A stretch of DNA of 64,000 nt from Alphaproteobacteria bacterium (GCA_020632925.1 JACKER010000007.1:1-64000); one strand, 5' to 3'; shown: positions 24,700-32,904, numbered from the stretch's first letter. Translations and numbers: made by a program. Notes: generated by a model from the sequence alone, not told the origin.

Positions 24700-24748
24700 C
24701 CCCCTTCCGACATCGCCGGATCTAGCCTCCGGCGATGTCGAAAGGGGG
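24700..24748. repeat. Large perfect-like inverted repeat (21-bp arms, 7-nt loop)
   Basis: 24700-24720 and 24728-24748 are reverse complements except for one position, separated by TCTAGCC. The central arm CGACATCGCCGG is perfect. It lies between the resolvase 3' end and the HEPN promoter. It is far stronger than a normal terminator stem. It could be a bidirectional terminator/insulator, a recombination (res-like) site for the neighbouring serine recombinase, or the end of a small structured RNA. Confidence 0.75.
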
Positions 24749-24751
24749 AGG

Positions 24752-24770
24752 CCCCAGTTCAACTCTGGGG
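24752..24770 (-). terminator. Hairpin after the resolvase gene
   Basis: CCCCAG (24752-24757) and CTGGGG (24765-24770) pair around TTCAACT, 3 bp beyond the resolvase stop codon. On the minus strand it is followed by a C-rich stretch ending TTT, so it may terminate resolvase transcription. On the plus strand it looks like a tRNA T-arm, but no complete tRNA can be built. Confidence 0.4.
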
Positions 24771-24773
24771 GCG

Positions 24774-25391
24774 CTATCCATCTGCCAAGTGACCCGCCTC
24801 TCTGAGACGCCGCCGGAGAGTCGTGCGGGAAACCCCGAGCGCGGTCGCGATGGCCTTGACCCCGTACCCCTGCTGGAGCATCGCGACGGCGGGCCGGAGG
24901 TCGACCTCTACCTTGGGCCTGCCGCAGTGGACGCCGTTCGAGCGGGCTCGGTCACGGCCCGCCTGCGTCCTGAGCTTGATGAGATCCCGCTCGTAGGAGG
25001 AAAAGCAGGCGAGCACCTGGGTAAGCAGGCGCCCGGTCACGGTCGTGGTGTCGATTCCCGGGTCGTTCACGGACGCGAAGCCCACCCCGGCGCTCGTGAA
25101 CCCGTCGAGCAGGTTCAGCAGCCCCGACAGCGTGCGGCCCAACCGGTCGAGCTTGTACACGAGCACCACGTCGACCTTGCGAGCGTCGATGTCGGCGAGC
25201 ATACGGTCCAGGGCCGGGCGCGAGGTCTTCACGCCGGAGATGCCCTCGTCCACGTACTCACCGACGACGATCAGGCCCCTGCGATCTGCTTCCGCTCGGA
25301 GCACCTCGACCTGGACGTCGGTGGACTGGTCGGCGGTGCTCACCCGGGCGTAGAGGGCGGCGCGCATCTCGCTCGACTTTTCGGTGGCCAT
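24774..25391 (-). CDS. Serine recombinase (resolvase/invertase family)
   Basis: 205 residues. The N-terminal catalytic domain starts AALYARVSTADQ with nucleophile S18, followed by the conserved DEGISGVKTSRPALDRML and VYKLDRLGRTL. A C-terminal helix-turn-helix (about 165-200; YGVKAIATALGVSRTTLRRR) binds DNA. Size and layout match small resolvases, not large serine integrases. It may resolve element dimers or cointegrates, with the large inverted repeat nearby as a possible site. The 211 bp between it and the integrase gene hold no gene and probably its promoter. Confidence 0.9.
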   Translation of the reverse strand: MATEKSSEMRAALYARVSTADQSTDVQVEVLRAEADRRGLIVVGEYVDEGISGVKTSRPALDRMLADIDARKVDVVLVYKLDRLGRTLSGLLNLLDGFTSAGVGFASVNDPGIDTTTVTGRLLTQVLACFSSYERDLIKLRTQAGRDRARSNGVHCGRPKVEVDLRPAVAMLQQGYGVKAIATALGVSRTTLRRRLREAGHLADG

Positions 25392-25602
25392 CGAGTTCCT
25401 CGGCGAGGGCCGTGAATTCCGTCCAGAACCCTCTTCCGAGTTACGCGCGGAAGCGCTCGATCTGAACCTGCGACCAGCACTGCCCCGGTCTCGAAAAACC
25501 GTCGATCTACCGTTGTTGCCGTCCCTCGCCTGGCCACAGGGGCGGATCGATTTTGCGTCGATTTTTACGCTTCGAATCTGGAAAGGGTTTGAAACCAGTT
25601 CT

Positions 25603-26898
25603 CTACTTCACCAGCCGTAGCCCCGAGCTCGGCAGTGCCTCGTCGGGCGGCGCCCCCATCCAGTTCACGGCGGGCAACGTGCGGATCGCCTCCTCGAGGT
25701 CGTTCTCGGGCGGCCCGACGTAGTGCTGCTCACGGACGCCACCTGCGTGTCCGACCAGCCAGTCGATGAGGTGCCGCTCGACACGGGCCCGCGTGAGGGC
25801 CGCCTGCAGGAACGCCCGGTAGACGTGGTTGGGCTGGTTCTTCTCCCGATTCGGCGGGCGGAACACCCCGGGCCGGACTTCACTGGCTGCGATGCACTCC
25901 TGCCACGCCTCGGAGACCCACCGGGTCGGGTTCCGGTAGCTCGGGAGCGGCTTCGTCGGGTCCTTTCGGCCGGGGAACAGCGGCCCGGCCTCTGCGGCGT
26001 GCAACCACTGCCCCAGGTCGTTCATGAGCCCCGGGTGAATCGGGATGCCGCGCTGAAGCGCGTGCTCCTGCTTCGTCTTGCCGTGGCGGACGATGAACCA
26101 GCCGTTGTCGAGGTCGAGGTCTTCGCGGTGGAGCATCGCGACCTGAAGCAGCCGCAGCCCGGTGTACCGGGCGATGATCGCCATCCGGTGGGCGTACGGG
26201 TCGCGGTGATGTCGAGATCCCCGGTGCTTCTGCACGAGACGGCGGAGCACCGCGTCCACCTCGGTGGTGTGCGCGGGCATGCTGGGGGCGGCCCAGGACA
26301 CCGTGCGCGGCAGCACGAGGGTGGAGTCTCGCGGTGGCTCGGGGCAGGACGGCCACTTCTTGATGTCCCAGGCCCACTCCCACATGGCGTGAACGGCGGC
26401 GGCGGCCTGGTAGGTCGTGGACTCCGCGTTCGTGAGGTGAAGCTGGGAGTTGGCCTCCACGAAGGCGTCGAGACCGAGTGCGGCCAGCGGGACGGGTGCG
26501 CTGTCAGGGAGACCCCGGGCAAGGCGAAGGGCGCGGAGCCACCGCCCGACTCCGTAGTGGCGGGCGTCGATGGTGGCCGAACGGAGCTTGCGGCTTCCTG
26601 AGGCCCACTTCTGCCAGGCATCGAGCACCTCGTCGATCGCGACCTCCTTCGAGGGCGCGGGCGGGGGCGGCAGGCTCGGATCGTGAGCGGGCACCAGGAA
26701 GCCCTTCTTCCGCAAGTCCTTGTTGAGCCGCAAGCTGAACTCGAGGGCCTCGTCGTTCGTCGCGAACGACCGCGACCGCTGAACCTCCCCCTTCCCGAAC
26801 TCGGCCCCTTGCCGGTCCTCACGCCACCGCACCAGCCACTGCTTCGCCCGGTTCCCCCGGAACGTAATCGAGACGCCATCAAGTCGAAGTCCGCTCAC
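25603..26898 (-). CDS. int: Tyrosine integrase of the island
   Basis: 431 residues. The N-terminal region resembles an arm-binding/AP2-like domain (1-70), a SAM-like core-binding domain covers about 85-205, and the catalytic domain covers 215-410. Catalytic residues: R249 (YTGLRLLQVA), K274 (HGKTKQEH), H358 and R361 (NHVYRAF), H384 (LVGHAGG) and the nucleophile Y393 (REQHYVGP). The GTG start has GGAGG 7 bp upstream. It starts 130 bp from the attR core and reads away from it. It recombines the 17-bp core at the end of ychF. Confidence 0.92.
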   Translation of the reverse strand: MSGLRLDGVSITFRGNRAKQWLVRWREDRQGAEFGKGEVQRSRSFATNDEALEFSLRLNKDLRKKGFLVPAHDPSLPPPPAPSKEVAIDEVLDAWQKWASGSRKLRSATIDARHYGVGRWLRALRLARGLPDSAPVPLAALGLDAFVEANSQLHLTNAESTTYQAAAAVHAMWEWAWDIKKWPSCPEPPRDSTLVLPRTVSWAAPSMPAHTTEVDAVLRRLVQKHRGSRHHRDPYAHRMAIIARYTGLRLLQVAMLHREDLDLDNGWFIVRHGKTKQEHALQRGIPIHPGLMNDLGQWLHAAEAGPLFPGRKDPTKPLPSYRNPTRWVSEAWQECIAASEVRPGVFRPPNREKNQPNHVYRAFLQAALTRARVERHLIDWLVGHAGGVREQHYVGPPENDLEEAIRTLPAVNWMGAPPDEALPSSGLRLVK

Positions 26899-26955
26899 CG
26901 TGACCTCCAGGTCTACCGGCTGGCTACGCGGAACGACTCACTGCTTGACCCCCCT

Positions 26956-26977
26956 GTGATCCACTTTTGTGATCCAG
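26956..26977 (+). promoter_or_regulatory. Right integrase/excisionase arm-type repeats
   Basis: GTGATCCAC at 26956-26964 and GTGATCCAG at 26969-26977, between the integrase start codon and attR. The same paired motif lies 130-150 bp inside attL (2905-2923). These repeats also overlap the integrase promoter region, so binding could regulate integrase expression. Confidence 0.55.
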
Positions 26978-27024
26978 AGGGAACGGCTCTCGAAGATCAA
27001 GTCGTAATGCTGGTTTACGACGGG

Positions 27025-28116
27025 CTACACATTGAACCGGAAGTGCATGACGTCGCCGTCCTGCACCACGTACTCCTTGCCCTCGATGCGGAGCTTCCCG
27101 GCCGAGCGCATGGCCGCCTCGCTCTTGAGCTCGAGCAGGTCGCGGATGGCGTACACCTCGGCCTTGATGAACCCGCGCTCGAAGTCCGTGTGGATCACGC
27201 CGGCCGCCTGCGGCGCCTTCGCGCCCAGCGGGATCGTCCACGCGCGGATCTCCTTGGGGCCGGCGGTGAAGTACGTCTGCAGCCCGAGCAGGCGGTACGT
27301 CTCGCGGGCGAGCGTGGCCAGGCCGGGCTCCTCGAGCCCGAGGTCCGCCAGGAAGCCCGCGCGGTCCTCCTCGTCGAGCTCCGCGATCTCGGACTCCACC
27401 TTCGCGCTGATCAGCACGACGCCGGCCTTCTCCTCCGTCGCCCGCGCGCGGACCCGGTCCACCAGCGCGTTCCCGTGCAGGCCCGCCTCGTCCACGTTGC
27501 ACACGTAGAGGACGGGCTTGGCGGTGATCATCTGCGCCGCCATCACGCTCGCGAGCTCGTCGTCGGTCCAGTCGCCGGCGAGCGCGGGCTTGCCCTCGTT
27601 GAACAGGGCGCACAGCTTGTCCGCGACGTTCGCGTGCAGCAACGCCTCCTTGTCGCCGCCCTTGCTCTGCTTGCGGTACTTGTCGGCGCGCTTCTCGGCC
27701 GACTGCATGTCCGCCAGGATCAGCTCGAGCTGGATGATCTCGATGTCCCGGATCGGGTCGATCGAGTTCTCGACGTGCGTCACGTCGCCGTCCTCGAAGC
27801 AGCGCACGACGTGCAGGATCGCGTCGACCGAGCGGATGTGCCCCAGGAACTGGTTGCCCAGACCCTCGCCCTTGGACGCGCCGCGGACGAGGCCCGCGAT
27901 GTCCACGATCTCCACCGACGCCGGGATGATCTTCTCGCTCGCGATCACGCCGCGGATCTGCTCGAGCCGCGCGTCCGGCACCGGCACCACGCCGACGTTC
28001 GGCTCGATCGTGCAGAACGGGTAGTTCGCGGCCTCCGCGCCCGCCGCCGTCAACGCGTTGAACAGCGTGCTCTTCCCAACGTTCGGCAGCCCCACGATGC
28101 CCGCCTGCAGCGCCAT
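27025..28116 (-). CDS. ychF: Ribosome-binding ATPase YchF/OLA1
   Basis: 363 residues, the usual length. The G1/P-loop is GLPNVGKSTLFNAL (8-21), the G3 region is DIAGLVRGASKGEGLGNQFL (70s-90s), a helical hairpin insertion follows in the middle, and a C-terminal TGS-like domain ends HFRFNV. YchF binds ribosomes and hydrolyses ATP in preference to GTP. A strong Shine-Dalgarno (GGAGGG) precedes the ATG. The gene is a conserved housekeeping gene whose 3' end serves as the integration site of the island. The stop codon TAG comes from the element side. Confidence 0.97.
   Translation of the reverse strand: MALQAGIVGLPNVGKSTLFNALTAAGAEAANYPFCTIEPNVGVVPVPDARLEQIRGVIASEKIIPASVEIVDIAGLVRGASKGEGLGNQFLGHIRSVDAILHVVRCFEDGDVTHVENSIDPIRDIEIIQLELILADMQSAEKRADKYRKQSKGGDKEALLHANVADKLCALFNEGKPALAGDWTDDELASVMAAQMITAKPVLYVCNVDEAGLHGNALVDRVRARATEEKAGVVLISAKVESEIAELDEEDRAGFLADLGLEEPGLATLARETYRLLGLQTYFTAGPKEIRAWTIPLGAKAPQAAGVIHTDFERGFIKAEVYAIRDLLELKSEAAMRSAGKLRIEGKEYVVQDGDVMHFRFNV
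27029..27045 (-). repeat. attR core within the 3' end of ychF
   Basis: Identical to 2760-2776. Here it forms the last codons of intact ychF (HFRFNV). The element supplies the final base of the Val codon (GTG instead of GTC) and a TAG stop instead of TGA, so the ychF protein is unchanged by the insertion. Confidence 0.85.
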
Positions 28117-28319
28117 CTCACCCTCCTCCGAGGGCGCCCCCTTAATCGATCCCGCTTCGTTGGGCCTTCGTTCGGCACTTGTCGTTCATTCACGTCGATG
28201 AAGGCTTCATGGGTGCCCACGAAGATCAAATGCGCGGAGATTTAATGTCCGTGTGCTGGACGGCGTGCGTCCGGCGTGACAGAAGGGCGCGTCACCCCAT
28301 CCGTGACCTGGAGGGACGC

Positions 28320-29747
28320 ATGCTTCGCGATTTCCTGGAGATCCCGTACGACGAGCTGGAGGCCCGCAACCTCGAGGCCAAGCAGCAGCGCCTCGATCGG
28401 GTCGACCCGGACAAGATCCGCGCCCAGCGCGAGAAGATGCTGGCCGACACCAAGCAGCTCAAGGCCGTCACCGTGTGCTTCACCGACCTCGAGGGCCGGA
28501 TGCACATGCTGGACTACGACAAGAAGTTCCTGCTGAAGTCCGCCGACAACCTGACCTTCGACGGCAGCTCCATCCGCGGCTTCTCGGCCCAGGAGGAGTC
28601 CGACCTCCGCCTCGTCATCGACTGGGGCGCGTTCTACCACCTGCCCGCCGACGTGTTCGGCCCGGGCAAGGTGCTGACCTTCGCGAACATCCTCTCCCGC
28701 GACGGCACGCCCTACGCCGCCGACTTCCGCGGCCGGCTCCAGGCCTTCACCGCCGACCTGTACAAGTCGCAGAAGCTCACCTGCAACGTCGCCAACGAGA
28801 TCGAGGGCTTCGTGTTCCGCGGCAAGAACGCCGAGCGGCGGTACCACGAGACCCGCTCGTTCGAGTTCCTGTCGACCGGCGGGTACTACCACTCGCTGCC
28901 CGGCGACGAGCTGCGCCTGTTCATCGACCGCGCGGCCGAGGCCCAGCGCGCGATGGGCTTCGAGAACGAGAAGGACCACCCCGAGGTGGCGCCGTCGCAG
29001 TTCGAGATGAACTACTCGTACACCGAGGCGCTCGTCTCGGCCGACCAGATCCAGCTCTACAAGCTGCTCTGCCGCCAGATCGCGCAGTCGATGGACATGA
29101 CCGCGAGCTTCCTGCCCAAGCCGGTCGCGGGCGTGAACGGCAACGGCATGCACACGAACATGAGCCTCGGAAAGGGCAAGAAGAACCTGTTCTGGGACCC
29201 GAAGGGCCCGGACAACCTCTCCGAGATGGGCTGGGAGTTCGTCGACCGGATCCTCAACAGCGCCAACGACATCTGCCTGGTGCTGAACAGCTCGGTGAAC
29301 AGCTACCGCAGGCTCGACCCGCACTTCGAGGCGCCGAACCAGATCAAGGCGAGCGCGAACAACCGCGGCGCCATGGTCCGCATCCCCTACGGCAACGAGC
29401 GCTCCGCCCGCGTCGAGGTCCGCTCGGTCGCGCCGGACGCCAACCCGTACATGGCGCTGTACACGCTGTTCAAGACCGGCATCGAGGGCCCCCTGCCCGA
29501 GAACCGCGAGGAGGCGCGCTCCGGCCGCACCCGCTTCCTGCCGGGCTCGATCTACGACGCCCTCGGGAAGTTCAAGAGCAGCAAGGTGGCCAAGGAGCTG
29601 CTGGGCGACCTGGTGCACGACAAGTTCGCCGAGCTGAAGCAGGCCTCCGCCGACCGCTGCCCGCGCGCGTTGGGCTCGATGGTGAAGGCCTCGGAGGTGC
29701 AGTTCCACCACGAGGTGACGAACCAGTACCTCTGGAACCAATTCTAG
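28320..29747 (+). CDS. glnA: Glutamine synthetase, type I
   Basis: 475 residues. Family motifs seen: FDGSSIRGFSAQEESD near residues 80-95, the metal/glutamate-binding HPEVAPSQFEMNYSY, the ATP-site KPVAGVNGNGMHTNMSL and the RIPYGNERSARVEVR segment. It makes glutamine from glutamate, ammonia and ATP. The ATG at 28320 is preceded by GGAGGG 4 bp upstream, which decides against longer frames. No clear adenylylation Tyr loop (NLYDLP-type) is visible, so control by adenylylation is doubtful. Divergent from ychF; the 203-bp gap carries both promoters. Confidence 0.95.
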   Translation: MLRDFLEIPYDELEARNLEAKQQRLDRVDPDKIRAQREKMLADTKQLKAVTVCFTDLEGRMHMLDYDKKFLLKSADNLTFDGSSIRGFSAQEESDLRLVIDWGAFYHLPADVFGPGKVLTFANILSRDGTPYAADFRGRLQAFTADLYKSQKLTCNVANEIEGFVFRGKNAERRYHETRSFEFLSTGGYYHSLPGDELRLFIDRAAEAQRAMGFENEKDHPEVAPSQFEMNYSYTEALVSADQIQLYKLLCRQIAQSMDMTASFLPKPVAGVNGNGMHTNMSLGKGKKNLFWDPKGPDNLSEMGWEFVDRILNSANDICLVLNSSVNSYRRLDPHFEAPNQIKASANNRGAMVRIPYGNERSARVEVRSVAPDANPYMALYTLFKTGIEGPLPENREEARSGRTRFLPGSIYDALGKFKSSKVAKELLGDLVHDKFAELKQASADRCPRALGSMVKASEVQFHHEVTNQYLWNQF

Positions 29748-30047
29748 GCGAGGCGCAGCCGAGCCTCCCTGCCCGTGCCCGTGCCCGTGCCCGTGCCCGA
29801 AGCGGCGCTCGCACGGGCACGACGGCTCTCCATGGGAGGGCGGGCGGTCCAGCTGTCAGCCTTCAGCTGTCAGCGTTCAGTGATAGCAGGGGTCGTAGCA
29901 TCGCTATCGTCCGTGCTTGGTCCGCGAGGCGCAGCGGAGCCTCCGTGCCCGTTCCCGTGCCCGAAGCGGCGCTCGCACTGGCACGACGGCTCTCACAGGA
30001 GGGCGGTGGGTCGGCGGAGCTGTCAGCCTTCAGCCGTCAGTGTTCAG
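29748..30047. repeat. Duplicated extragenic repeat units
   Basis: Two related units, 29748-29880 and 29924-30047, share GCGAGGCGCAG at the start, a CCCGTG hexamer tract (four to five copies in the first, two to three in the second), an inverted repeat around GAAGCGGCGCTCGCA, and an AGCTGTCAGCCTTCAG-type tail. Together with the stem-loop at 30074-30114 they fill the 370-bp gap between glnA and the S41 protease. No gene is seen. They look like dispersed intergenic repeats. Confidence 0.75.
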
Positions 30048-30073
30048 CGGCCAGCCGGTCGCTGCGTTCCCGG

Positions 30074-30114
30074 CCCCCTCACCCCAGCCCGCTGCCCCGA
30101 TGGGGGAGAGGGGG
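30074..30114 (-). terminator. REP-like stem-loop after the S41 protease gene
   Basis: CCCCCTC (30074-30080) pairs with GAGGGGG (30108-30114) around an A/C-rich interior. The sequence style CCCCTCACCCCAGCCC...GGGAGAGGGG is a widespread type of intergenic palindrome. It lies 3 bp past the S41 stop codon on the minus strand, so it may terminate that transcript. Confidence 0.5.
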
Positions 30115-30117
30115 ACG

Positions 30118-31578
30118 CTACCAGGTGTCCGCGCGCTCCAGCGCCGCATCGCGCGCGCCCGTCGGATCCGGCGCGACCTGCACGTCGGGTGCGAGGCCCT
30201 GGCCCTCGACGCAGCGCCGTCGCCGGTCCCAGGTCAGCGCCGTGCTGATCGTCAGCGTCGTGTCCGGCAGGTAGCGCAGCACGCGGACCCTTCCGGAGCC
30301 GCCGCCCGTCGGCGTACCGAGCACCTGCACGTGCGGGAGCCCCTGCAGCCCGAGCAGCACGTCCTCGCTCGAGCTGTAGGTCAGCGCGTCCACCAGGAAG
30401 CGCACCCGCCCACGGAACGGGCGCGGCCCCGGCTCGCCCCAGAGCTGCTCCTCCGGACCCAACGCGCCGCCCGGCTCCGTCGTGCGCATCGTGCCGAGCA
30501 GCGTGCGCTCCCGAAGGAAGCGATCCCGAAACGCCGTCGCCGTCATCAGGTGGCCGCCACCGTTGCCCCGAAGATCGACGATCCACCGGTCGGATCCGTC
30601 CGTGATGTGCCGCACGTCGTCGAGCTCGGACGTCACGCGCGGCAGCCACGTCTTCACGCGGATCAGCGTCGCCCCCGAGGCCGTGCGTCGCGCCTCCACC
30701 ATCGGCCCCGCCAGCGGATCCACGCGGGTCTCCACCCACGCCACCCGCCGCCCGTCGGGTGCTCGCGCCTCCATCGGACGCTCCCCGGGCGGGCCCTCCA
30801 GCATCCGTCGGCCCGCCAGCCAGGGGCGCTGGTGGGGTGTGGCGCCCGTCGTCTCCCAGGCGGTCGCGAGGTCCTCGCCCAGCAGCCGCCACCCGGGACG
30901 CACACCCGCGGCGTGGGCGGCGCTCTCCGGCGGGACCCACCCGACCACAGCCTCCGTAACCGTCACCGCCACCTCGAGCGGCACGCGGTGGAGCGGCGTG
31001 CGCGAGCGGATCGCGGTGTGCGCGTCCCCGAGCTCCGCCACCCACCGTCGCAGCGCGGGCAGTCCCTCGCGGGCGGCCCGCGGCTCCCAGCGGGCACAGG
31101 TCGCGCGCCAGTCCACGCCCCGCAGCCCGAAGGAGGGCCAGGAGTCCGCGACCTCCTCCCGCAACGTGCGGATGGCGCCCGCCAGATCGAGGTCCTCCAC
31201 GCGGTGCACGCCGTCACCCATCCTCCCGAGCGCGCGCAGCTGACCGAACGTCTCGTAGACCGCGCCCAGATCGGGACCGTCCGTCACCAGGAGGCGCCGT
31301 CGCCGATCGAGCCGCAAGGTCCCCACGTCCGACGCAGGCTCGCCCGCGAGCGCCGGGTTCGCGAACGCCGGGCCGATCAGCCAGCGCGCCTGGCCCTCGG
31401 GCGCCCGGTCCACCACGCGGACGGGGGCTCCGAGCTCCCGCGCCAGCGCCGCCCCCGCGCGTGACAGCAGCTCGGGCAGGTCCACGATCCGCTGCCGGTC
31501 GATGTCGTTCATCGCGGGATGCGTCGTGGGCAGCACCACCAGCACCTCGCGCGCATCGCTGAACGGCGCTCGACTCAT
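30118..31578 (-). CDS. S41-family (C-terminal processing/tricorn-like) peptidase
   Basis: 486 residues. The N-terminal half has a domain of unknown type with DIDRQRIVDLPELLSRAG. A PDZ-like segment (about 225-290; AVVGWVPPESAAHAAGVRPGWRL) precedes the S41 catalytic core with WIVDLRGNGGGHLM and the Ser-bearing ALTYSSSEDVLLGL. No signal peptide is visible at the chosen start, but the start is uncertain. S41 peptidases cleave C-termini of periplasmic proteins or act on secreted substrates. Divergent from the nitronate monooxygenase gene. Confidence 0.8.
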   Translation of the reverse strand: MSRAPFSDAREVLVVLPTTHPAMNDIDRQRIVDLPELLSRAGAALARELGAPVRVVDRAPEGQARWLIGPAFANPALAGEPASDVGTLRLDRRRRLLVTDGPDLGAVYETFGQLRALGRMGDGVHRVEDLDLAGAIRTLREEVADSWPSFGLRGVDWRATCARWEPRAAREGLPALRRWVAELGDAHTAIRSRTPLHRVPLEVAVTVTEAVVGWVPPESAAHAAGVRPGWRLLGEDLATAWETTGATPHQRPWLAGRRMLEGPPGERPMEARAPDGRRVAWVETRVDPLAGPMVEARRTASGATLIRVKTWLPRVTSELDDVRHITDGSDRWIVDLRGNGGGHLMTATAFRDRFLRERTLLGTMRTTEPGGALGPEEQLWGEPGPRPFRGRVRFLVDALTYSSSEDVLLGLQGLPHVQVLGTPTGGGSGRVRVLRYLPDTTLTISTALTWDRRRRCVEGQGLAPDVQVAPDPTGARDAALERADTW

Positions 31579-31637
31579 GCGTGGAGCATGGACCCTGCCG
31601 TCCCCGATGTCGATAGAAGGAGGGCTCCGGAGGTCCC

Positions 31638-32531
31638 TTGTCCAGCTTCTCCACGCCGCTGTCCCGCCGCCTCGGCCTGCGGTACCCGCTCGTCGCCGCC
31701 CCCATGTTCCTCGTGTCCAACGCCGAGATGCTGATCGCGGCCGCGGAGGCCGGCATCCTCGGCGCCATGCCGAGCCTCAACGCCCGCACGCCCGAGGCCT
31801 TCGAGGAGATCCTCCGCCAGGTCCGCGCGAAGACCGACAAGCCCTTCGCCATCAACCTCACCATCGGGTTGACCGAGCCCGGCCGCCTGCAGCGCGACGT
31901 CGAGCTGTGCCTCGAGTACGAGGTGCCCGCGCTGATCACGAGCTACGGCAACCCCACGCCCATCGTCGCCGCCGCGAAGACCAGGGGGATCTTCGTCATG
32001 CACGACGTGATCCAGCTGCAGCACGCGAAGAAGGCCGTGGCCGCCGGCGTGGACGCGATCATCGGGGTCAGCCAGGGCGCGGGCGGGCACGCGGGCACGG
32101 TGAACCCGTACGTCCTGATCCCCTACCTGCGTCGCCACCTGCCCGTCCCCATCGTGGCCGCCGGCTGCATCGGGGGAGGGGAGCAGGTCGCCGCGTCGTT
32201 CGCGCTCGGAGCCGAGCTGGCCTACATGGGCACCCGCTTCGTCGCCTGCGCGGAGGCCGGGGCCCCCGAAGCGTACAAGCAGATGCTCGTCGACGCCACC
32301 CACGACGACATCGTGTACACCGACGAGGTCTCGGGGATCCACGCCAACTTCCTCAAGCAGACGCTGCCGTCCGAGCGCATCGGTTCTCGCGACGACGCGC
32401 CCAAGCGCTGGAAGGAGATCTGGAGCGCTGGGCAGGGCGTGTCGCTCATCGACGAGGTCAAGCCCATGGGCGCCATCGTCGAGGACATCGTCCGCGAGTA
32501 CCACGACGCCGTGGCGCGCCTCAGGGGCTGA
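31638..32531 (+). CDS. Nitronate monooxygenase (2-nitropropane dioxygenase family)
   Basis: 297 residues, TIM-barrel FMN enzyme. Motifs: GLRYPLVAAPMFLVSN near the N-terminus, GVDAIIGVSQGAGGHAGT with the catalytic His of GGHAG, and VAAGCIGGGEQVAASFALGA for the FMN phosphate, followed by YMGTRFVACAEAGA. It oxidises alkyl nitronates to carbonyl compounds and nitrite. The TTG start at 31638 is chosen because GGAGG lies 5 bp before it. The 3' end overlaps the convergent small membrane gene by 11 bp. Confidence 0.9.
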   Translation: MSSFSTPLSRRLGLRYPLVAAPMFLVSNAEMLIAAAEAGILGAMPSLNARTPEAFEEILRQVRAKTDKPFAINLTIGLTEPGRLQRDVELCLEYEVPALITSYGNPTPIVAAAKTRGIFVMHDVIQLQHAKKAVAAGVDAIIGVSQGAGGHAGTVNPYVLIPYLRRHLPVPIVAAGCIGGGEQVAASFALGAELAYMGTRFVACAEAGAPEAYKQMLVDATHDDIVYTDEVSGIHANFLKQTLPSERIGSRDDAPKRWKEIWSAGQGVSLIDEVKPMGAIVEDIVREYHDAVARLRG

Positions 32532-32790
32532 GGCCCCACACGGCCAGCAGGCCCACCGACCCCATCGCTGCGACGCCCGCCAGGAACAGCAGCGTCAGCA
32601 CGGTGCCGGCGATCACCCAGGTCGACAGGCCCTTCCTGCTCGAGGTGCGACGGACCGTGGTCCGGCCGTTGAGCTGAGGGGTGGCGTCCGAGAGGGAGTC
32701 GAGGTGCACGGGGCGTGGGGCCAGCACCTCGTCCTCTGAGGCGTCGAGGTCCCCTTCTTGAGACAGGTCGAGGTCGCTGCGAACGGACAT
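32521..32790 (-). CDS. Small single-pass membrane protein
   Basis: 89 residues. An acidic N-terminal part (residues 1-50, DLDASEDEVLAP) is followed by one transmembrane helix (about 58-80; WVIAGTVLTLLFLAGVAAMG) and a short tail. It overlaps the 3' end of the nitronate monooxygenase gene. No recognised family. Confidence 0.55.
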   Translation of the reverse strand: MSVRSDLDLSQEGDLDASEDEVLAPRPVHLDSLSDATPQLNGRTTVRRTSSRKGLSTWVIAGTVLTLLFLAGVAAMGSVGLLAVWGLSP

Positions 32791-32904
32791 GGAGTGAGGG
32801 TCTCCTGCGCCAGCATTGCACCGCGGATCGCGTCCTGGCGCAGTTACACTCCCCTTGCACCCAACGGAAGGCAGCCGGGAAGGCGGGTCCGCCGCCAGGG
32901 GGCC

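Larger units (their letters stand above)
2760..27045. mobile_element. 24.3-kb integrative element inserted at the 3' end of ychF
   Basis: Both ends carry the same 17-bp core, the last codons of ychF, at 2760-2776 and 27029-27045. A tyrosine integrase gene starts 130 bp inside the right end and reads away from it. Contents: ribbon-helix-helix proteins, a polymerase-like/SF3-helicase replication protein, an excisionase-like HTH protein, a serine resolvase, a type I restriction system with a YgjP-like peptidase, an ATPase-subtilase operon, a PLD-like protein, a HEPN protein and an IS5-type insertion. No virion or conjugation genes are seen, so it is either non-self-transferring or a satellite that borrows a helper's transfer machinery. 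By eye its base composition is less GC-extreme than the PKS region. Confidence 0.85.

Noticed and set aside
24633..24713. Longer HEPN protein starting at 24713
   Set aside because: The extension would cross the large inverted repeat and an operator-like box and is low in conserved-looking residues; the ATG at 24632 has a ribosome-binding site.
29748..30047. CRISPR array
   Set aside because: Only two units, both over 120 bp, with no regular short repeats and spacers and no cas genes.
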